This document shows positions 26,070-34,911 of a DNA stretch of 64,000 bases, one piece after another. Position numbers and translations under genes: made by a program. This stretch comes from Tropicibacter alexandrii (lineage in GTDB: Bacteria; Pseudomonadota; Alphaproteobacteria; Rhodobacterales; Rhodobacteraceae), in contig NZ_RCTZ02000008.1 of NCBI RefSeq assembly GCF_003667315.2, positions 124,001-188,000 on the forward strand, in the 5' to 3' direction. How positions within the stretch are numbered: position 1 is the stretch's first letter; the number at the start of each line of letters is the position of its first letter. Under the pieces are notes generated by a model. The model had not been told where the DNA came from. It worked only from the letters and a program-made list of their open reading frames with translations, and ran no database searches.

Positions 26070-27542
26070 GTGACGGGACGTCGCAGGCAGACGGGCCGGT
26101 TGGGCCTGTATCTAATCACGTTCATCTGGCTGGCATTGCTGGTGCCGTTATCGGCACGGGCTGCGCCCTATGCGGCGATGGTGATGGACGCCCGAACCGG
26201 CAAGGTCCTGCATGAGACCAACGCCAATACCCGCCTGCATCCCGCATCGCTGACCAAGATGATGACGCTCTATGTCGCCTTCGAGGCGGTGCAGAACGGC
26301 GAACTCAGCATGGACACGCTGGTCACCGTCTCGGCCAAGGCCGCCGCCGAGGAGCCGTCGAAGCTGGGCCTGCGCGCCGGGCAAAAGATCGCCCTGCGCT
26401 ATCTCGTGCGCGCCGCGGCCGTGAAGTCGGCCAATGACGCGGCCACCGCCATCGGCGAGGCGATCGCAGGGTCCGAGGCGGCCTTTGCCGCACGGATGAA
26501 CCGGACCGCCAAAGCCATCGGCATGACCAAGACAACGTTCAAGAACGCGCATGGCCTGACCCAATCCGGCCACCTGTCGACGGCGCGCGACATGACGATC
26601 CTTGGGCGGCACATGATCTATGACTACCCGCAATATTATAACCTGTTCTCGCGCCGCACGGCGGATGCCGGGGTGCGCACGGTCAGCCACACCAATTCGC
26701 GCCTGCTGTCGTCCTACAGGGGCGCCGACGGGATCAAGACGGGCTACACCCGCGCGGCAGGCTTCAACCTTGTCGCCTCGGCCGAGCGCGGCAGCCAGCG
26801 GGTGATCGCGACGGTGTTCGGCGGGCGGTCCACCGCGTCGCGCAATGCCAAGGTTGCGGAACTGCTCGACCTCGGGTTTCAGCGCACGCCGCAACGGGTG
26901 GCCTTTGTCGCACCGGGCAAGCCGCCCTACATGGGCAAGGGCGCGGCGGTCCCTCAGGTGGTGATTGCCGACAATTCCGACCCCGATCCAACGCCCGGCG
27001 CGCGCGCCAAGTCGATCCGAGTAGCAGCGGCTGCGGTCAATCGCAGCCTGCGCCCGGTGGCCCGACCCGCTCCGGACATCCCCGATGTCGCGCCGCTGGT
27101 CGCCGGGATCGAGCAGGACATCGAGAATGTTCTCAAAGAGGTGCAATCGGTCGCCGCAACCGAGGCAGAGCCAGCCCCGGAGCCAGTCGCCCCCGTGGCG
27201 CGCCCGCGTGTTGTCGTGGCGGCGGTTGCGCCGCCCAAGCCGGTCAAGGACAAGCCGACGCTCGCGCGTGAAGCCGAGGTCGTCACACGCTTTTCCACCT
27301 CTGGCGAACGGCATTGGGGCATCAATGTCGGGCGCTATCCGAACCAGTTTCTGGCGGAAAAGGTCCTGCTGAAGACCGCATTGGCGGAGACCTCGACGCT
27401 GGACGGCGCGCTGCGCAAGGTGACGCGCGGCAAAAGCGGCTTCGACGCCAATTTCATGGGTCTGACGCGGGACGGGGCGGAACTGGCCTGCAAACGGCTT
27501 CAGGCGCGGCAGGTCACCTGCTTCATGATCGGGCCGAGCTGA
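26070..27542 (+). CDS. D-alanyl-D-alanine carboxypeptidase with C-terminal SPOR-like domain
   Basis: About 490 residues. Signal/anchor (LYLITFIWLALLVPLSARA), then the penicillin-binding serine peptidase S11 domain with all three motifs: SLTK, SAN and KTG (DGIKTGYT). It trims the terminal D-Ala of peptidoglycan stem peptides in the periplasm. After a Pro/Ala linker, the last ~85 residues (HWGINVGRYPNQFLAEKVL...) look like a SPOR domain, which binds denuded glycan at the septum. The GTG at 26070 has an AAAGG ribosome-binding site; a GTG at 26010 has none and would fall too close to the CtrA box. Confidence 0.9.
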   Translation: MTGRRRQTGRLGLYLITFIWLALLVPLSARAAPYAAMVMDARTGKVLHETNANTRLHPASLTKMMTLYVAFEAVQNGELSMDTLVTVSAKAAAEEPSKLGLRAGQKIALRYLVRAAAVKSANDAATAIGEAIAGSEAAFAARMNRTAKAIGMTKTTFKNAHGLTQSGHLSTARDMTILGRHMIYDYPQYYNLFSRRTADAGVRTVSHTNSRLLSSYRGADGIKTGYTRAAGFNLVASAERGSQRVIATVFGGRSTASRNAKVAELLDLGFQRTPQRVAFVAPGKPPYMGKGAAVPQVVIADNSDPDPTPGARAKSIRVAAAAVNRSLRPVARPAPDIPDVAPLVAGIEQDIENVLKEVQSVAATEAEPAPEPVAPVARPRVVVAAVAPPKPVKDKPTLAREAEVVTRFSTSGERHWGINVGRYPNQFLAEKVLLKTALAETSTLDGALRKVTRGKSGFDANFMGLTRDGAELACKRLQARQVTCFMIGPS

Positions 27543-27551
27543 GATCTCCCC

Positions 27552-27573
27552 GTCCCGGGCGCAGACCCGGGAC
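27552..27573. terminator. Hairpin between convergent genes
   Basis: GTCCCGGG and CCCGGGAC around CGCAGA, placed between the stops at 27542 (+) and 27582 (-). The stem is identical to 22829-22849. Probable bidirectional terminator without T-tract. Confidence 0.55.
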
Positions 27574-27581
27574 CTCTGGGC

Positions 27582-29312
27582 TCATTTCAGCACGGACTCC
27601 AGCACCGACAGCACCAGTTGGCTGCGATCCGGTTCGCCCAGCAATTGCGGCACCAGCGCCCGGACCTTTTCGGGGTCGCGCATGCCCGCATGGCGAAGGT
27701 TCGAGATCACGCCGATCAGGTCATTGGTCGGGCAGGCGCCCTTGCGATAGACCCAGACCGAGGCCAGCCCGCCCCGTTGCTGCAAACCGCAGCGGCGTTC
27801 GGGCGGGGTGTCGCGCCAGAACAGCGTGACCATGTCCGCCAGAACGGAACTGTCATTCGAGAAATAGTTATGCGCCAGCATGTCCTCGCCCAGCGAGGTC
27901 ATGTCGACGCTGTCGAAGGCATCCGACCCCACCAGCACGTCCCCCCCCAGCCCCGCACGCGGGGCCGAGCCGTGCAGCTTGCGCGACGAGACCAGCGCCC
28001 AGTCGGTCGACGAGGCATAGAGTGTCAGCCGCTTGGCCAGCGGGCGGAAGGTGCGCGCCATCGCCGCGAACAGCTGGGCATCGACATCGGGTGCGGCAAA
28101 CATGATCTGGCCAAAGACGGGATCGTCGCCCGGTTGCGCGCCGCGCCGCAGGGCCATGATCTCCAGCGCGTCGGTCAGGGCGCGGCTGCCCATGGAATGG
28201 GCCAGAACGTGGATCGACTCGGCCCCGGACCGGGCCACCAGCTCTTCGAGGAAATCGGCGAGGCGACGGCCAGACAGGCGCACCACGGCGGCATCGGCGA
28301 TATAGCCCATGGTGGTGTCGCGCGACGGCCAGCTGAACAGCACCGGCACGGCGCTGTCGCCCATGTCATGGGCGATCTGCGCGGCCCGCTGCGTGGCATA
28401 TTCGAAACTGTGGTTGTAGCCGTGGATATAGACGAACAGGTCACGCCCGGGAACGTCGCTCACCGCGCCTTGCAGGCGCCCGAAATAGCTGTCGGGATCG
28501 ACAGGTTCGACCTTTTGCAGCAGCACGTGTTTGGTCGGGTTTGGCGCGAAATCCAGCCGCCAGACCGAGGGCCGCTCGACCACGCCCGGAACATGGGTGT
28601 CGGGGATGCTGACCGTGGCAATGCCCAGTTCCAACCGGTCGGCGCGCTGGCCCGTATAGAATTCGGTCGGCACGTCCGAGCCAGAGCGCGCCCGGTCTGT
28701 GGCATAATAGACGTCGATCGCGACAAAGGCATTGGCATCACCCTCGCCGCTGGATTCCAGCGCCGGGCCATCCAGCGCCTCCATCGCGGCGCGGGCATTG
28801 GCGGCCGCCTCCAGCCGCCCATCCTGCGTGGCGATGCGGGCCAGCCGCTCATAGAGCGCATACAGGGCCGCGCCATCGCGCCCGGTTTCGGTTTCGGCGG
28901 CGATCGCCGCTTCGAGCACGCGCTGGGCATGTCCGAGCGCGCCCTGCGCCTCATACAGATCGGCCGCGCGGTGGTATGCGGGCACTGGGTCCAGCCCCAG
29001 TTCGGCCCGGGAAAAGTTGCGCGTGCGGCCCACATGCGCCCACGCGTCACCGGCGGCCATGCCATAGCCCAGCTGTTCCAGCAGTTCGGCGCGCAGTTGC
29101 AGCAGGTCGAGAAGAATGCGCAGATCGGGCGGCGTGCCCAGCACTTCGGGGGTGCGCAATACGTCATCGACCTCTTGCAGGGCGGCGAGGGGGTCGTCCT
29201 CGACAAGGGTATCCAGCGTGATCAGCCTCGCGATATCCTGCGCCGCGGCCAAGCCGGGCAAGGTCAACATCGCGCAGAGAATCAGCCGCATGAAGGGGCG
29301 CATCGGGTCCAT
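27582..29312 (-). CDS. Exported alpha/beta hydrolase, DUF900 family
   Basis: A 576-residue protein with an N-terminal signal peptide (MRLILCAMLTLPGLAAA, in-frame Met at residue 8) and a helical, TPR-like N-terminal half (about 30-190). The C-terminal half is a DUF900 hydrolase: DVYYATDR, FVYIHGYNHSFE (oxyanion HG), VLFSWPSR, and the nucleophile elbow AHSMGSRAL. A later Asp/His are in FAAPDVD and the MLAHNYF region. Likely a periplasmic esterase or lipase; substrate unknown. Confidence 0.82.
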   Translation of the reverse strand: MDPMRPFMRLILCAMLTLPGLAAAQDIARLITLDTLVEDDPLAALQEVDDVLRTPEVLGTPPDLRILLDLLQLRAELLEQLGYGMAAGDAWAHVGRTRNFSRAELGLDPVPAYHRAADLYEAQGALGHAQRVLEAAIAAETETGRDGAALYALYERLARIATQDGRLEAAANARAAMEALDGPALESSGEGDANAFVAIDVYYATDRARSGSDVPTEFYTGQRADRLELGIATVSIPDTHVPGVVERPSVWRLDFAPNPTKHVLLQKVEPVDPDSYFGRLQGAVSDVPGRDLFVYIHGYNHSFEYATQRAAQIAHDMGDSAVPVLFSWPSRDTTMGYIADAAVVRLSGRRLADFLEELVARSGAESIHVLAHSMGSRALTDALEIMALRRGAQPGDDPVFGQIMFAAPDVDAQLFAAMARTFRPLAKRLTLYASSTDWALVSSRKLHGSAPRAGLGGDVLVGSDAFDSVDMTSLGEDMLAHNYFSNDSSVLADMVTLFWRDTPPERRCGLQQRGGLASVWVYRKGACPTNDLIGVISNLRHAGMRDPEKVRALVPQLLGEPDRSQLVLSVLESVLK

Positions 29313-29393
29313 CCTGTCGTTTCGCTGCGCGCATTACATCGCGTCGGGCCCCGCATCACAAGGCAGGCATTCCACCAGTTTGACCCGCTGGAC

Positions 29394-29422
29394 AAAGAAA
29401 AACCCCCGCGCGGGCGGGGGTT
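29394..29422 (-). terminator. Rho-independent terminator of rpsU
   Basis: On the minus strand the stem AACCCCCGC/GCGGGGGTT (29401-29422, loop GCGG) is followed by a T-rich tract (29394-29402), 50 bases after the rpsU stop. Confidence 0.85.
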
Positions 29423-29471
29423 CCTCAAACCTCTATCCCCCGTTGCCGAGGGATCAAAAGCGTTCGGTCGC

Positions 29472-29678
29472 TTACAGCAGCCCTTCGCGTTGGGCTTTCT
29501 TGCGCGCCAGCTTGCGGGCCCGGCGAATCGCCTCGGCCTTCTCGCGTGCTTTCTTCTCGGACGGCTTCTCGAAATGTTGCTTGAGCTTCATTTCGCGGAA
29601 AACGCCTTCGCGCTGCAGCTTTTTCTTCAGGGCACGAAGCGCCTGATCGACATTGTTGTCGCGAACACTAACCTGCAT
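29472..29678 (-). CDS. rpsU: 30S ribosomal protein S21
   Basis: A 68-residue, very basic protein matching bS21: [20 protein letters not shown], then [20 protein letters not shown]. It helps mRNA engagement on the 30S subunit. The start follows AAAGGTGG. It stands alone with its own promoter and terminator. Confidence 0.97.
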   Translation of the reverse strand: MQVSVRDNNVDQALRALKKKLQREGVFREMKLKQHFEKPSEKKAREKAEAIRRARKLARKKAQREGLL

Positions 29679-29731
29679 GTGGTTGTCACCACCTTTCTAA
29701 GTTGAAGTTGCAAGGATTTGCAGGAGGTGGC

Positions 29732-29760
29732 CCTATAGCAAGCCTCGGACTATTTGTCTA
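29732..29760 (-). promoter_or_regulatory. Predicted sigma-70-type promoter of rpsU
   Basis: On the minus strand TAGACA (29755-29760), a 17-base spacer, and TATAGG (29732-29737), about 55 bases before the rpsU start. Both boxes resemble TTGACA/TATAAT. Confidence 0.5.
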
Positions 29761-29786
29761 GGGTAACGACGATTTGGGAGATTGCC

Positions 29787-30464
29787 ATGACCGAGAGCAT
29801 CGAAACCCGCCTGCTGGACGCCGCGCTGATGCACGTGGCCTTTGATGGCTGGTCCGAAACGACGTTCCGCGCCGCGGTCGACGATGCCGGGGTGGACCCG
29901 GTCGTGGCGCGCGGGCTGTTCCCGCGCGGTGCGGTCGATCTTGCCGTGGCCTATCACAAGGCCGGCGATGCCGAGATGCTGCGCCGGATCGAGGCCGCCG
30001 ACCTGTCGGAGATGCGGTTCCGCGACCGCGTGGCCTTTGCCGTGCGCGCCCGGATCGAGGATGCCGACCGCGAGGCGGTGCGGCGTGGGACGACGCTGTT
30101 CGCGCTGCCGATCTATGCGCCGGACGGGGCCAAGCTGATCTGGGGCACCGCGGATGCGATCTGGACCGCGCTGGGCGACACGTCGGAGGATTACAACTGG
30201 TACTCGAAACGCGCGACCCTGTCGGCGGTCTACTCCTCGACGGTGCTGTTCTGGCTGGGCGACGACTCGCTCGGGGCAGAGGCAACGTGGGAGTTCCTCG
30301 ACCGCCGGATCGAGGACGTGATGCGGTTTGAAAAGGTAAAGGCCGGGGTGCAGGACCACCCTGTTCTGGGCAAGCTGATGGCCGGGCCGATGGCGCTGCT
30401 TTCCGGGCTGAAAGCCCCCGGGGTCCGCAGCGATCTGCCCGGTTCGGTCGGCAAACAGGGATAA
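29787..30464 (+). CDS. COQ9-family ubiquinone biosynthesis protein
   Basis: A 225-residue protein with a TetR-like N-terminal fold (ETRLLDAALMHVAFDGWSETTFRAA) and the COQ9 C-terminal domain (YNWYSKRATLSAVYSSTVLFWLGDDS). COQ9 binds lipids and delivers quinone intermediates to COQ7 during ubiquinone synthesis. The Met at 29787 is preferred over an upstream start. A quinone oxidoreductase gene follows 12 bases later. Confidence 0.9.
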   Translation: MTESIETRLLDAALMHVAFDGWSETTFRAAVDDAGVDPVVARGLFPRGAVDLAVAYHKAGDAEMLRRIEAADLSEMRFRDRVAFAVRARIEDADREAVRRGTTLFALPIYAPDGAKLIWGTADAIWTALGDTSEDYNWYSKRATLSAVYSSTVLFWLGDDSLGAEATWEFLDRRIEDVMRFEKVKAGVQDHPVLGKLMAGPMALLSGLKAPGVRSDLPGSVGKQG

Positions 30465-30476
30465 GACGGGAAGACT

Positions 30477-31457
30477 ATGTCAGACACGATGCGCGCAGTA
30501 GAGATCACCACGGCAGGTGGCCCCGAGGTTCTCAAACCGGTCACGCGGCCGATGCCTGAGGCCGGGGCCGGTCAGGTGGTGATCAAGGTCGCCTATGCCG
30601 GGGTCAATCGCCCCGACGCCCTGCAGCGGGCGGGGATGTACGACCCGCCCAAGGGGGCGTCGGACTTGCCGGGCCTCGAAGCCTCGGGCGAGGTGGTCGC
30701 GGTCGGTGACGGCGTCGGCTGGCCCGCCATAGGCGACAAGGTCTGTGCGCTGCTGCCGGGCGGGGGCTATGCCGAGTACGTGGCCACCCCGGCGGCGCAT
30801 TGCCTGCCGGTTCCGCAAGGCATGGGCATGAAGGAAGCCGCCTGCCTGCCCGAGACCTTCTTTACGGTCTGGTCCAACGTCTTCCAGCGCGGCGGGCTGA
30901 AGGCCGGAGAGCGGTTCCTGCTTCACGGCGGCTCATCCGGGATCGGGACGACGGCGATCCAGTTGGCGCGCCATTTCGGCGCGCGGGTCTTCGTCACGGC
31001 CGGTTCGCCTGAGAAATGCGCGGCCTGCACCGATCTGGGCGCAGAGCGCGCGATCAACTACCGGGATGAGGATTTCGTCGAGGTGCTGCGCGCCGAAGGC
31101 GGGGCAGACCTGATCCTGGACATGGTGGGTGGTGATTACATCCCGCGCAATATCAAGGCCTTGGCTGATGACGGGCGTCTCGTCCAGATCGCCTTCCTGC
31201 AAGGTCCGAAGGTCGAGTTGAACTTTGCGCAGGTCATGACCCGTCGCCTGACGATCACCGGCAGCACCCTGCGCCCGCAAAGCGACCTTTCCAAGGGGCG
31301 GATCGCCGAAAGCCTGCGTGAGCAGGTCTGGCCGCTGCTGGATGCCGGAAAGGTCGCGCCGGTCATGGATTCCGAGTTCCCCTTGGACCGGGCCTGCGAC
31401 GCCCATGCCCGGATGGAAAGCTCGGGCCATATCGGCAAGATCGTTCTCAAGGTTTGA
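30477..31457 (+). CDS. NAD(P)H-quinone oxidoreductase, zeta-crystallin type
   Basis: A 326-residue MDR-family enzyme without structural or catalytic zinc ligands. It has the GroES-like N-terminal half (VAYAGVNRPDALQRAG), the Rossmann motif LLHGGSSGIGTTAIQLA, and the C-terminal PVMDSEFPLDRACDAHARMESS. Probably reduces quinones or alkenals with NADPH. Co-directional with the COQ9 gene. Confidence 0.88.
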   Translation: MSDTMRAVEITTAGGPEVLKPVTRPMPEAGAGQVVIKVAYAGVNRPDALQRAGMYDPPKGASDLPGLEASGEVVAVGDGVGWPAIGDKVCALLPGGGYAEYVATPAAHCLPVPQGMGMKEAACLPETFFTVWSNVFQRGGLKAGERFLLHGGSSGIGTTAIQLARHFGARVFVTAGSPEKCAACTDLGAERAINYRDEDFVEVLRAEGGADLILDMVGGDYIPRNIKALADDGRLVQIAFLQGPKVELNFAQVMTRRLTITGSTLRPQSDLSKGRIAESLREQVWPLLDAGKVAPVMDSEFPLDRACDAHARMESSGHIGKIVLKV

Positions 31458-31461
31458 TGGG

Positions 31462-31487
31462 GTAGGATGGGTGATCACCCATCCTAC
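31462..31487. repeat. 26-bp perfect palindrome, copy 2
   Basis: Identical to 10203-10228. It sits five bases after the stop at 31457 and nine before the convergent stop at 31496. Followed by CTTTCC rather than a T run; it could still fold as a terminator in either direction. Confidence 0.95.
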
Positions 31488-31495
31488 TTTCCGTT

Positions 31496-32350
31496 TCACA
31501 CTACCGCGCGGCGATACAGGTGCCACGTTGCGTGGCCCAGCACGGGCAGCGCAACGACCAGACCCAGCAGGAACGGGATCGCCCCCGCCACCAATGCGGC
31601 ACCGACGATCACCCCCCAGCCAAGGATCACGCGCGGATTTTCCCGCGTCACCCGGACCGATGTCGTGATCGCCACCGGCAAGCCGGTCGCGCGGTCCATC
31701 AAGAGCGGCACCGTGACCACCGAGACCGCCAGCACCGCCACCGCAAACAACGCGCCCACGCCGCAGCCGATGATGATCAGGAACCAGCCGTCAGCCGTGC
31801 CCAGAACGCTTGCGAGAAAGGCGCCGATGCTGGTCGGGATGCCGGGCCCCATGATCAGATCATGCAACATGCCCGCCGCCAGCATCCACGCCACCAGCAG
31901 CGCCGCTAGATAGAGGCCGAACATCAGGATCGCGCCGAACCGTGGCCGCTCCACCACTCTGAAGGCGCTGTACCAATGCACGGGCCGACCCTCTTCGCGC
32001 ATGCGGCTGAGTTCGTAGACGCCCACCGCCGCCACCGGGCCGATCAGGGCAAAACCCATGATCAGCGGAAACATCAGTGGCACCAGTTCCATCCGGGTCG
32101 CCATGCCGATCAGCAACAGTCCGATGACCGGATACATCAGGGCGATGAACATCACGTCGCTGCGGCAGGCCTTGAAGTCTTCCCAGCCCGCGCGCAGCGC
32201 CAGTCCGAGGTCTTGCGCCGTCAGTTTGCGGATGTCCGGCGGGGCCTGCGTCTCGCTGCCCAGCCGCTGCGTGCCGGTCGCCACGTGAGACCCCGCGCGG
32301 CCCAGGGATTGTGCGGTCCAGGATAGGGGGTTTCCGATGGTCTTTGCCAT
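31496..32350 (-). CDS. DUF2189 integral membrane protein
   Basis: A 284-residue protein with a polar N-terminus including DIRKLTAQDLGLALRAGWEDF, the usual DUF2189 entry, then about six membrane helices in three hairpins. Role unknown; the family is common near respiratory genes in Proteobacteria. Nothing in the neighbourhood clarifies function. Confidence 0.85.
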   Translation of the reverse strand: MAKTIGNPLSWTAQSLGRAGSHVATGTQRLGSETQAPPDIRKLTAQDLGLALRAGWEDFKACRSDVMFIALMYPVIGLLLIGMATRMELVPLMFPLIMGFALIGPVAAVGVYELSRMREEGRPVHWYSAFRVVERPRFGAILMFGLYLAALLVAWMLAAGMLHDLIMGPGIPTSIGAFLASVLGTADGWFLIIIGCGVGALFAVAVLAVSVVTVPLLMDRATGLPVAITTSVRVTRENPRVILGWGVIVGAALVAGAIPFLLGLVVALPVLGHATWHLYRRAVV

Positions 32351-32489
32351 GTGCGTACTCCTTCAGATCGCAGCATGCTGCATCGACAGAAGGCCCCGGA
32401 TGCATACCCGGGACGTCCCGTTGATGGCATGCTGTGGCAAAAGGTAGCATATGTTGCGCGGCCTGTCGTCTCACAGTGCCGCGACGGGC

Positions 32490-33446
32490 TCATTTCCAGG
32501 CAAAGAACCCGTCCCCGGCGCGGTCAAGAAGCCGTTTGGCTAGTGCCCGACCAAGCTCCGGCCCTTCGGCGATGGGGCCGGTGATCTCGTCCGCATAGGC
32601 CTCGGACCCGTCGGGTTTCAGGATCTCGCCGCGCAGGCGCAGGTTGTCGCCCAGCAGTTCGGCCAGCGCGGCAATCGGCGTCTCGCAGGAGCCGTCCAAC
32701 TGCGCGAGAAAGGCGCGCTCGGCGGCAAGACGCTGCCCCGTAGGCGTGTCGTGGATGGCCGCCAGCATTTGCGCCGTGCGGTCGTCATCCTGACGGCGCT
32801 CGATGCCGATGGCGCCTTGCGCCACGGCGGGCAGCATGTCCTCGGGGGCGATGGGCGTCATGGGGACATCCGCCATCCCCAGCCGGTTCAGACCGGCGCA
32901 GGCAAGGAACGTCGCCTCGGCCACGCCTTCGTGCAGTTTCTTCAGCCGGGTCTGCACGTTGCCCCGGAACTCGACCACCTGCAGGTCGGGTCGACGATGC
33001 AGCAGTTGCGCCCGCCGCCGCAGCGAGGACGAGCCGACCACCGCGCCCTCGGGCAGGTCATGGATCGACCCGCCGCCGGGACGGATGAACGCGTCGCGGA
33101 CATCCTCGCGCGGCAGGTAGCAGTCCAGCACCAGCCCCTCGGGCTGTTCGGTGGGCATATCCTTCATCGAGTGCACGGCGATGTCGATGCCGCCGGAACT
33201 CAGCTGTTCCTCGATCTCACGGGTGAACAGCCCCTTGTTCCCGATCTCCTTCAATGGCCGGTCCGCCGCGATCATCGCGCGGTCATCGCCCGTGGTCTTG
33301 ATGACCACGATCTCGAAGGCGTCTTCGGGCAGGGCAAACGCAGCAGCCAGCCTGCGGCGCGTCTCATGCGCCTGCGCCAGCGCCAAAGGCGAGCCACGGG
33401 TGCCGATTTTCAGCGGTTCAGCGGGGGAGGGCAGATCGATGGTCAT
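32490..33446 (-). CDS. hemC: Hydroxymethylbilane synthase (porphobilinogen deaminase)
   Basis: A 318-residue HemC that condenses four porphobilinogens. Motifs: [20 protein letters not shown] at the N-terminus, [26 protein letters not shown], and [12 protein letters not shown], whose Cys holds the dipyrromethane cofactor. Divergent from hemE across 84 bases, so the two haem genes can share control. Confidence 0.97.
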   Translation of the reverse strand: MTIDLPSPAEPLKIGTRGSPLALAQAHETRRRLAAAFALPEDAFEIVVIKTTGDDRAMIAADRPLKEIGNKGLFTREIEEQLSSGGIDIAVHSMKDMPTEQPEGLVLDCYLPREDVRDAFIRPGGGSIHDLPEGAVVGSSSLRRRAQLLHRRPDLQVVEFRGNVQTRLKKLHEGVAEATFLACAGLNRLGMADVPMTPIAPEDMLPAVAQGAIGIERRQDDDRTAQMLAAIHDTPTGQRLAAERAFLAQLDGSCETPIAALAELLGDNLRLRGEILKPDGSEAYADEITGPIAEGPELGRALAKRLLDRAGDGFFAWK

Positions 33447-33487
33447 ATGCGAGGTTTATGCGGCAGGAAGATCGCTGGCAATGGGAA

Positions 33488-33511
33488 CTGTCATGTCCTA
33501 TTGACAGGACA
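33488..33511. promoter_or_regulatory. Overlapping inverted repeats in the hemC-hemE intergenic region
   Basis: TGTCCT-N6-AGGACA (33494-33511) overlaps CTGTCA-N8-TGACAG (33488-33507). They lie midway between the divergent starts of hemC and hemE, the position for a shared operator. TTGACA (33501-33506) could also be a -35 box for hemE, but I see no good -10. Confidence 0.4.
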
Positions 33512-33530
33512 AGACCAGAAGGATGCCCCG

Positions 33531-34559
33531 ATGACCAAGACGATCCTGCGCGCCCTTGCGGGCGAGACCCTGCCCACCCCGCCGATCTGGATGATGCGGC
33601 AGGCGGGGCGCTACCTGCCGGAATACCGCGCGACGCGCGCGCAGGCGGGGGATTTCCTGTCGCTGTGCTACAATCCGGAACTGGCCGCCGAGGTGACCTT
33701 GCAGCCGATCCGGCGCTACGGCTTCGACGCGGCGATCCTGTTCGCCGATATCCTGTTGTTGCCGCAGGCATTGGGGGCGGACCTGTGGTTCGTCACCGGC
33801 GAGGGGCCGCGCCTGTCCACGATCACCACCGATGCCGAGTTCGACAAGCTGGGCAAGGGCGAGATGATCCACGACACGCTGAACCCGGTCTATGAAACGG
33901 TGAAGATCCTGTCGAAGGAACTGCCTGCCGAGACGACGCTGATCGGCTTTGCGGGCGCGCCCTGGACCGTGGCGACCTACATGATTGCCGGGAAAGGAAC
34001 GCCGGATCAGGGACCGGCGCATGCGCTCAAGGCCGAGAACCGCGCGCTCTTCGAAAAGATCATCGAGCGGCTGACCGAAGGCACCATCGACTACCTCTCC
34101 AAGCAGGTCGAGGCCGGGGCCGAGGTGGTCAAGATCTTCGACAGCTGGGCAGGCAGCCTCAAGGGCGAGGATTTCGACAAGTATGCCCTCGAACCTGCCC
34201 GGATCATCACCCAAGAGATGAAGGCGCGCTTTCCCGGTCTGCCGGTCATCGCCTTCCCGCGTCAGGCGGGCGACAAGTATATCGGCTTTCACAAGGCGAC
34301 CGGCGCGGATTGCGTTGCGGTCGATGACAGCGTCACGCCGGAATGGGTGGCCGAACATGTCCAACCGGCGGGTTGCGTGCAGGGCAACCTGAAGAACACG
34401 CACATGGTGACCGGCGGTCAGGGCCTGATCGACGAGATCCGGCACGTGGTCAAGGCGCTGTCCGGTGGCCCGCACATCTTCAACCTCGGGCACGGGATCA
34501 CGCCGGATGCCGACCCGGAGAATGTCAAACTGATGATCGATACGATCCGCAACGGCTGA
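33531..34559 (+). CDS. hemE: Uroporphyrinogen decarboxylase
   Basis: A 342-residue HemE that converts uroporphyrinogen III to coproporphyrinogen III. Motifs: [32 protein letters not shown] (substrate Asp), [35 protein letters not shown]. Length normal. The ATG at 33531 follows AAGGATG. Confidence 0.98.
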   Translation: MTKTILRALAGETLPTPPIWMMRQAGRYLPEYRATRAQAGDFLSLCYNPELAAEVTLQPIRRYGFDAAILFADILLLPQALGADLWFVTGEGPRLSTITTDAEFDKLGKGEMIHDTLNPVYETVKILSKELPAETTLIGFAGAPWTVATYMIAGKGTPDQGPAHALKAENRALFEKIIERLTEGTIDYLSKQVEAGAEVVKIFDSWAGSLKGEDFDKYALEPARIITQEMKARFPGLPVIAFPRQAGDKYIGFHKATGADCVAVDDSVTPEWVAEHVQPAGCVQGNLKNTHMVTGGQGLIDEIRHVVKALSGGPHIFNLGHGITPDADPENVKLMIDTIRNG

Positions 34560-34579
34560 CGCTGCGGATCGTTGTCGGA

Positions 34580-34825
34580 CTAGCCAAAGCTCGGGTCTTC
34601 GAACGCGAGCGGGACAAAGCCATCCTCGGTGAACGGCAGGCGCTGGCTTTCCCCGGCGATGTCGGGGATTTTCAGGTAGGATTGCGGGCTGAAGCCAAAG
34701 CTTGGGTCCTCGAAGACCGGCGGCGCCTCCTTGCCGAAGCTCGGGTCCTCGAAGGCCTGAGGTTCAAAGCCATCGTCGGTGAGAACGGCGGGAATGGGTT
34801 TCTTGAATTGGAATTCGTCGGCCAA
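34580..34825 (-). CDS. 81-residue protein with repeated FEDPSFG motifs
   Basis: No recognised family. FEDPSFG occurs three times (about residues 25-31, 38-44, 75-81), and the first and last are inside a longer repeat of the form T-DGF-P-AFEDPSFG; the last ends the protein. No signal peptide or membrane helix. The start is TTG at 34825, fixed by a perfect AGGAGG seven bases upstream. It converges with hemE. The motif repetition suggests a peptide ligand or scaffold, but that is inference only. Confidence 0.6.
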   Translation of the reverse strand: MADEFQFKKPIPAVLTDDGFEPQAFEDPSFGKEAPPVFEDPSFGFSPQSYLKIPDIAGESQRLPFTEDGFVPLAFEDPSFG

Positions 34826-34911
34826 AAGAGTGCCTCCTGTGAATTGAATTGAGTGGAACAGGGGCAGGGTACAGGTTGTGTGGCGTCACGACAGGTCCGG
34901 ATTCCCGGACC

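Noticed and set aside
27618-29705. A 695-codon open frame on the plus strand opposite the DUF900 gene
   Set aside because: It is antisense to a clear hydrolase and has Arg/Gln/His-rich composition typical of shadow frames in GC-rich DNA, with no domain.
33501-33530. Standard -35/-10 promoter for hemE from TTGACA
   Set aside because: No -10-like hexamer at proper spacing.
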